Source of the DNA: Mnemiopsis leidyi
Lineage: Eukaryota; Ctenophora; Tentaculata; Lobata; Bolinopsidae
Direction: 5' to 3'
NCBI GenBank assembly: GCA_000226015.1
Contig: JH153314.1
Coordinates: 54,377-91,497 of the forward strand
Length of the DNA: 37,121 nt
The notes beneath the pieces are model-generated. The model made no database searches, had not been told where the DNA came from, and was given only the letters and a program-made list of their open reading frames with translations. A program made the translations under genes and the position numbers. Within the stretch, counting starts at the first letter, position 1; each line of letters opens with the position of its first letter. Positions 11,501 to 20,500 of this stretch are shown in pieces.

Positions 11501-14500
11501 GACAATGCTTTCAAAACGGAGTATTCGACTATGTAGCTTGAACATTCTGCATTGCACTCGTCCGAGAGGTCCAAACAATCAAAAATTCCATCACACTTAC
11601 TAGTTTTAGGGATGTAACGACCAGTTGACTTGCATTGGAAATGGTTTGTGCAAAATTTCTCATCGGAATCATCTCCACAGTCATTTACAAGATTGCAGAC
11701 TTGGGAATAGTCTATACATCTTATTTTATTGTCACAAACAAAATAGTTATTAGTGTAGACACCATTTTTGTAGGTGCGTGTTTTGGTGACAAATATTAGG
11801 TATGTGTTGTTTACTATTGTCCCAATTCTGTCGGGGAATTGATCAGGACACACCTCATATCTAGGAATGTTTCTGAGTGGGCAGGAAGAGTTGATACACT
11901 TGTTTGTACAGCTGGTGTAAATGTACAATTCTCCAAACATGTGATCACAGTTCTGAAGACCTTCAGGCAGAGTTATATCCGTCTTGTCGACTCCAAAGAC
12001 ATCCTGATCCGGATATATGAAGGATCTGATTGTTGTGCAATCGGTCATGAAGTTATGAGTTTCTTTTATTCCTTTAATGCAAAATGAAAGATGCTTGCTT
12101 AAACCCACATCAGTAGTCAAGGGAGTGGTGAATAGTTGTGGAGAATCTAGCGATTCAGAACAGACATGGTTTTCATTTCCACAAGTTTCGATCCCATCAC
12201 AGAGGTCGTCTAATTCCACATACCCTGGTTTGTCCCATGGACAAACAAACACATTCTCACAGCTCCTGTTATTGGTAACGAACCGTAGAGTACGTCCCTC
12301 GCCACAAGAAGACCATCCAGAGGATTCATCGCTTCCATCAACACAGTCCATAACTCCATCATTCAGCCATTTCAGTGGTATTGGTCCTTCCTTACTTTGT
12401 CCTACACGTCTTATACACTTCAGACTTGTCATCTCATCACAAAATGGTCTAGTTTCGTCGGTTTCGTCCTCACAGTCTGGTTTTCCATCACACATGAAGT
12501 GCTTGTGAACAAAGCAGGTAACTGATACGCGAATGCAGTGGTTTTCAAAGTTGTCATCACATACTTTCTTACCTAAACAAACCATGTGTCTGGATACAGT
12601 GCTGATGTAACCGTTAACTTTACAAGACAGGGCTACCTTATCTGTATCAGTACAGTTAGTCTGGTCTAAAATGTGGCCACTTCCTTTACAATACTCATGT
12701 TTCCCATGTTCTCTCTCTGTTGTCACATAACATCTCGTAAAATTGAACACTGGTTTCTGAATCGTTGATTGGAGGCTACTTTTGATATCAGATTCGCATG
12801 TTGGTATCGGATGTGAGTTATCAGTCACTGAACAATTCAATTCATCAGTTTTATCTGCGCAATGTGGTTTAAGGTCACATATATTTAATACTCTCACGTA
12901 TTTGCTTGTGTTGGTAGAATGATTAAAATCACAGTACATTCCGTAAATATGACCATTGCAGACAGCTTCATCTTCACAAGTTTTATCGAAACACAAATCG
13001 TCACATATCTCTCTTGATGGAACTGACATCCCACTTCGCAAAGTGGTCATCTCATTTCCTGTGCAGCCTGCCTCATCTAAGTCAGTATTTTTACAGTCCC
13101 AGATTCCATTACAGGTCAGGCCCATGGAAATCAATTTTGTGTTCTTGTAAATTTTCGAGTCCTTGTTCTTGTGGCATAAATACCTTCCACAAAGTAGATC
13201 TTTGTTAAAAATCTTATTTTCAAACGAGATCACGGATTTTCTACGACAGGCTTGGTAAAAGTGAGGATCATTTGAACAAATGCTACCGTTCAGCTTTTTA
13301 CCTCCCTTCAAACTATACATCTCATCCGAGTTGTGACATCTGATCATTCTTTCTGTCCTGTTAAACCCAACACACACTTCTTTTAGAAATCCGTGTATTG
13401 TTTTAGTTTTGCACTTCCAGTGTTCTGAAGTGAACATTGTTACTGTATAGATAATCTCAGATTTGGCAACAGGATAATATGAATATTTGTTAGATTGCAA
13501 GAATATATAAAAGACCCAATTCGTAGGGCATGTTCATAGGGATAAATTTTGGTAGTTGTGTTTACCTTTCTTCTCTACGGACTGGCACATGATGATAATT
13601 GGGACGAGAAGAAATGACAGAAATATAAACATTCCTGAAATTGCATGTCATATGTGATTTACAATTCCAATAATTTTGATATGAGCAGTGGAATATTTGT
13701 CAGGAGGATTTAGAATTTTTTCATAACAAGACAGCGTTTCTCGAGGTTGATCAGCCGTATCTGGCTTCCAATTCTCAGGGGTGAAACGCTGTCAAATGAC
13801 GGAAAAGGTTTTCGACCCCCCCCCCCCCCCCCAACAGTCTAAGAATTCAATTCTGACGATGATAATATTTTATTGATTTTATCATGACCTTAATAATTAC
13901 GATTGTAAGTTAATTTTCAAAGTTTTGTATCACTTGTAAAGCCATGCAAAATTAGGTCAATCCCTTAGATGAGATTCCCTGAGGTGCTCATCTCCTTTTC
14001 TTGAACCCTGGGCCACTCCGTACCGGAGCACTTAAATAGCTGCATTTAGGAGCCAGGTACGGTTGTATGCATTTACAGCCGAAGCTGTACCAGTCACAGT
14101 CTGATGACCTGCTGACTTACCGGAGAACAGTGAACACCGGTCTGCTGCATGGGAGACGTAATAAAACCACTACAGCCTATACCACTTAGCCGACAAGATA
14201 AAAATTAACTTGGGAGTAAAGCGAGAAACTTAAAGGTTGCACTAAAGATTGGACATGAACTTTGAGGAACTCTCGATAGAATGGAACACAGTACAATGAG
14301 AACAGTCAATATTAATCAGCCCATCTTTCTACATAAGACCAATTTTCAATGGACTTGTCGACGTGGTTAAGTGAACAAGAGTTTGACTTGATAAATACAA
14401 TTAATTTTTGGTATTTAAACAGTTTCATTAGATTTTCCATAGTACTTTGAGAATATATATTCCTACTATTCCTACTATTCAGCTACCTTGTATTAATTTA

Positions 14501-17500
14501 TTAGATGTAATAAGAAATGACCTGACTAGTAGAATTCTCAATATAAAACTTAAAATCTTAACTGATGACAGATTTCGAAGACCTCAGAATTTTAGCTTTA
14601 GATAGAGATTTTTTGCTCTAGATAGAGAAAAGATTTTTAGCTTTAGATAGAGAAAAGTGGAAGAAGCTGGAAGATGGTTGATGCTTTGTAATTTTCCCCT
14701 TCTGTTTTTGATATCTATCAGGTGCTTAGGATGCTCTTTTAAAGAGATATTTTGTACTTTTGACAGACTTTCTACTGTCCAGTTACATTGTTTTGACATG
14801 GTAAGCTCTAATCACTGTATATCTGACTAACTATAACCTACTCCGTATTCCATAGGCGATAAAACAGCTCTGGTGACTGATCCAGCTATCCGAATGCTTC
14901 AGTGGGGATACGATAAGTATAATGCACAGGAGGTATAAGAAAATGCTATGATCAAAAGTAGTTTCATGTGGAGAGGGGGCCTTTTTCAGGTCCTCAGTTC
15001 GAGCAAGCTCGACTCTCAGAGGTGTGCACTGATTGTTAACGGGTGTGTTATGTTGTGGGTGGGCCAAAGGATCTACCAAGCTACATGATGTGTACGGAGC
15101 AGATATTTGAAAGGACACGATTTCCACTGATAGTCAATTCAGAATATTCACTGATAGTCAATTCAGAAAATTCATGGACCGGCACCGTGCCGGGTCGGGT
15201 ATGATCCGACAATCTCTGCATTGTCTAGATAAGTGCTCTTACAATTAAGCTACCGGCCTTATGACAGCACACGAATTTCTTGCATGTCTATCAGTGATCA
15301 ATCTGTTATTATCTCGTATATGCTTATCTGCACACCCAGTTACATGTATGTGCTATTAATGGGATCCTAATGATCAAAAGTGACGCTAACATGGAGCTAA
15401 ACGTGCTCAAAGTTTCGAGTGCGATTGAAGAAGACCATCACTGTGCTTGAAAAATAAACGATTCTGGATTGGTAAATGTAGTGATAGGTATATGAGGAAC
15501 AAGGAGAATTAGCCATTATAAAATCGTTTTTAATGCCATAAGAGTAAAAGATTAACCCTCAATTAACCCAACTTTTTAGACACATAATCGATTCAAAGTA
15601 AGCGTTTTGCAACTTTTAAAACAAAAAGGAATACAATCATAGTAAAACTCTCAAATCATAAAGCCTTGTGCATCGACAAAACGCGAAAATACGATTAACA
15701 GATAGGCTGAAGTCACATGAGCAATTTTAAGGTGTTTTAACCATATCAAAAAAAGCTCTTCATTAACATATGGTCGGTAAAGTCATTTCACTTCAAACCG
15801 TACACTCTACAATTGGATACCTGGTAAAGTTGTTTTTATTGTCCACACAAAATATCTTGTACAAATACCCACCTGTTTTATTAAACATCACCCCTTTCTT
15901 CAACTCTAAACGTACAAAAATATATGAAATCATTTTGCTCTGTGATGCGGATTTTGTCGCCACGTGTGTGGAGCTTTTCTAATCTCCGTTTTTACTAATT
16001 AAAGACTGCAACTATCTGATCAGTTTTATTACCGATAAGCTATTTCATGATGATTATGTAAGATCGATAATCATCAATTGGACAAGCATTTCCAGCATGA
16101 TTGTCAAAAGTCAAACCTAAAACTGATGATTTATGATAAATAATGAATTAATCATTACAGACTGTTAAGATTCATGAGATTTGCAGCATAATATTAATCA
16201 TTAATCATCGATAATTATCATAAGAAATTGTCGTTTCTGAAATTATACCAAAACTCTTAGACAAATGATCAATGATGTTGTAGACACCAGCCAAATTTAT
16301 TCAAGACTATTTTAACTGATTTAAGTGACAGAAATATAAGACTTGTGAATACAGACGATTTGTATGATTTAAGAAATTTTGCTTTAGATAGGAGACAATG
16401 GAGAGAACTTTGCAAGATTTAAGGGGTATTTTCTTTCTCTTGGTGACTTATCAGATCATCAAGATGTTCTTTATGTTCTATTTTTGATTTGAATAAAGTT
16501 ATATAATAATAATAATGGAACTGGTTAAACAAAGTACAACAAATTCCTTCTCTTATTGTCATCTAACAATGCTAATTGCTAAAAATGTTAATGATCATCA
16601 TATTATATTTGAGTTCGTAATGGTGTTGAAAGCATTGATTTTTATAAAGTAGCAAATAAGTGAAAATTATTATTTTTATGAACTCTCATATAATTCTCGG
16701 AAGAATCTGAGGGAAAATATATCCATTTCGTGACCATAGTTAAAATCTTGGGGTGCGAGGGGGCAGCGAACATTTTTGACCATAGGGCAAATTGAATGGT
16801 GTGGCATCCAGAACTTCAACAGAGTGCAGGACAGAGATTAAGTTAAAGGTGATCCAGCAGAGAGAATCTGTCAGGACTATGGCAGAGGTCTATGGCAAAG
16901 CCAAAAACTATCACGTGACCCCTTAAGTGATCCTCCTATAAGGCCCCAAAATGGAATTTTTTTTACTTTGAGCTAGAAGAAAATTTAGACCAGTATTTCG
17001 ACGTAACGTTTGACGAAAAATCCGAATTCAATAGTTTCGAAGACAAAAAGTATCACGTGACCCATTTAGTGTCCCTTATATGGCCCCAAATTGACACAAA
17101 CACATTAAGCATTACAGTATGTGAGCAATTTCCAGAATGTAATCAACATTACTTTCTGAGTTTTCACTGTACTACTACTCTACTACTACAGTAATCTCAG
17201 ATCCCAAAATGTCACCCCCATCGGCTCAGGAAGCAGGCTAGGCCCCGCTTTAACAGACTTATCTAATCCGTCTGAAGGTGATTTATTTTTAAAGCTGTTT
17301 TATAGCTTAAATTTCAATTCATTTTAATCCATCGATATGACGGTAGTATAACAGTGATCTGACAAGAGCTTTTTGGTACATTTCGAACGCTCGACTAAGT
17401 GAAGGCATTTAGTAAGATGTGTAAATCATTATGGATGATGAATATCGGGAAGATTCTATCCAACCTTCTATCCAATCTCATTCACCTTGCCTTTTTGCTA

Positions 17501-20500
17501 TTGATCATCGACCATCAGTGCATTATCACTGTTATCATGATTAAAATTGTTGATCAACACATGTCACTAACAAAATTATGCGACTCTTGGAAAAAAGCCA
17601 TTTTTCCGACAAAAAGTGTTTAATATTTCAGTTATTTTGCTTACAAAAGTAACTTAGGCAAACACAAATAACTATTAAATTCCAAGACCATCAACAAGAC
17701 TACTATAAGCTGGAGATAACGCTTAAAAACGTTGAGTGTCTAGTGTGGTAGTACCATTGTAGAAGTGAAGATAGTCAGACCTTAAAACTAAAGTCATCAT
17801 GAAGACAGAAAAGAGGGTTCATATTCTAGCAATATCAACATTCTTTTATATTTCGTCTTTTCAGGTGTCATCAAGACACCTTCGAAATTCAAAAAAAATT
17901 ATCCACAAAATGAAGGGAATGTTTAAAATAATTTACCCGAGCAATCTGCAGAGCTCCCTCATCTTCAATACAGTTGTTGTGGAGAGAGAGGTTGGTGAGA
18001 GACTTGTTAGTAGAGAGTGCTGCTGCGAGGGGGGTGATGTCCGAACAGCTTATCTTGTTGGACCTCAGAGACAAGGAGCTGATTGTACACTCTTCTGCCA
18101 GTAACAAGTGGAAGTGTCCTGATAAGGGCGATAAGATTGATAAGTCTCTCAAGCCAGGAGTACCCGTTTCACGTACAACGCTGAATACTACAAGTACATC
18201 GTACATTCACATTGGATTGCATACATGTAGATAACATTTTCACAACAACAAATTTTCTAGCCCAAATAAGATCAGCGGATGCTGTTGGCAATGAGAAATT
18301 TGATCTAAAAATGTTTTTAAGCTAACCGGAACAACCACTTTTGGAAATCAAAATAAGGACCAGTTTTCAGATTTAGTGAAAGTGAAGCTTTGATGTAACG
18401 TTTTCAAGCTACAAAATATTATATAATGTGTGATATTGGCTAATATTGAACCTCAAGGCTCATGTTATGCAGTCTCAGTCGAAGGCTAACAAATTGTAAA
18501 GTTTAAAGACTCCTATAGAAGTAAATCCAGAAGTTTCTAATAAACTTTAACCTACGGTCTTCACAAAAATTACTCCTACTCTGCAGTAGAACTTAACAAA
18601 ATATTGTTATATAGAGTTAATGTCCGGGACTTGTTTACAAAGCAGTATTATCTGATGTGGCAGACTTGCTAAATTTATTAGCAGAATGTTGAAATAGTTT
18701 CTCTTTTATCTTGCTGCTTCTGAGAATGTATATCAAGGGATTAATGGCAGATATGATGGTGTTTGAAAATGGAATATTCAGAAAAGCTATGTAGTTGATC
18801 AAGATGATCTTTTCTGGACAAACACGCTGTATCACCAGTGTTAGCATCAACAACACAAAATGCATTCCAATCAAACAGTTGAGATAGACAATAGTTAACA
18901 CTGCCTCATTTCCCGAACTCCGAACTCCATTTCCCACATTCCTTTTCATTCGGTCTGCCTTCTTTAAACCCCATACACTTAGAGCAGCTGAGAACAGAGA
19001 AATCAGCATATTTGTAGCTACTTTGCAATATCCAATCAGAGAGGAGGTTCCATTAAACTTCCACCTAATAGCTGACTTGGAAAAGATCTGAAGACAGAAA
19101 GTGTTCCAGACTTGCTCTTCATCCTCGAAGTACTTGCCAAGAGTAAGTCCGACAGAGAACACCAACATTCCAAGAGCGATGTTCAACACCAGTATCTTGT
19201 TTACCCGACAGAAGGGGAAGTGTATTGCCACACATCTGACTGTACCGAGTATTGCAGTGAGGGAGAATGACCAGCAGAACATTGGACCTTTCAGCATGGA
19301 GAAGCATATCTGCCAAATGTGGGCTTGTTCAGCTATTTCCACGTCTATCGTTCCCTGCCGAGCAGTGAACTTGTTAACTTAAGAAAGTTAATAATACTTG
19401 ATAAAACGTAAACTTAAGAAAGTAAATAATACTTGATAAAACGTAAACTTAAGAAAGTAAATAATACTTGATAAAACGTAAACTTAACAAAGTAAATAAT
19501 ACTTGATAAAACGTAAACTTAACAAAGTAAATAATACTTGATAAAAATGACTAGATGAATATAATTAAAGAGAAACCGACAAGTACAGGCATGTACTAGA
19601 AGCTAGATCAAAGTAGCTGCTTACTGGTACTGAGAGATAGAAGATCATGGTAGGAGCAACCAACAAACATGTCAGGAAGTCGTTAACAGTGAGAATCTGG
19701 AACAAGACAGCGGGAGTGTTCTGTTTGATCTGTCTGTGGAACCAGAAGACTATGGGGTTGCAAACAGAGGACACCACCAATAAGACAACACATACTACCA
19801 GGAATGTGTTATCTAGAACTTTATCTAGAATAGTGGCTGAGTGGTACAGTGTTCCATTTTTGTAGACGTCCTCCCCAAATATTGCCATATGATCGGCGAG
19901 AAGACAGACAGGAATAGGTTAATAATAAGTGGTCTAATGGCTGTGTGTCCTGTACCACATGTGTTGTGATAATGTGATTAGCGAGCAAGCGGAAATCTAT
20001 AATCGTATATTGTAACCGGTCACGTGAACCGGGCAGAACGTGTTTACACGTTCTAAACAAATTAACAAATGTTGATTTGTCATATTAGACACGTTCTTTA
20101 TATATATAAAGAAAAGGAACAAACTGATTTACAATAAGGACGTAAGAGGATTAATTTTAAAAATGATATTATATAGAGGACTCATGAATTGCAACCACAT
20201 CTGCCAAAGTCAAGTTTTCCTGTCCATATACAACATTTACTTCACGTAAGAGTCATGATCTGTCCCGTGAATAGATTTTATACAGCTAATTGTTAACATT
20301 GTTGACGTTAAATGTTATTACGAAATCTAGTCACGTCCACACCTCTGGAGATTTAAGGTTGGTGTTTGGGGTGCAGCATTATCTGCTTATCAAAGGGAGT
20401 AGAATTCAAATTGTCAATGTTTGGAGGGGCTAGTAAAACACAATCCGTTGATCTCATCATAACTTTAAGCTGGGTAGGAGCAGTCATAAACAAAAACAGC

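Noticed and set aside
18635-19888. That the two GPCR loci are alternative exons of the LRRC71 gene
   Set aside because: Both have their own start, two-exon structure and stop, and the LRRC71 exons join in phase without them.
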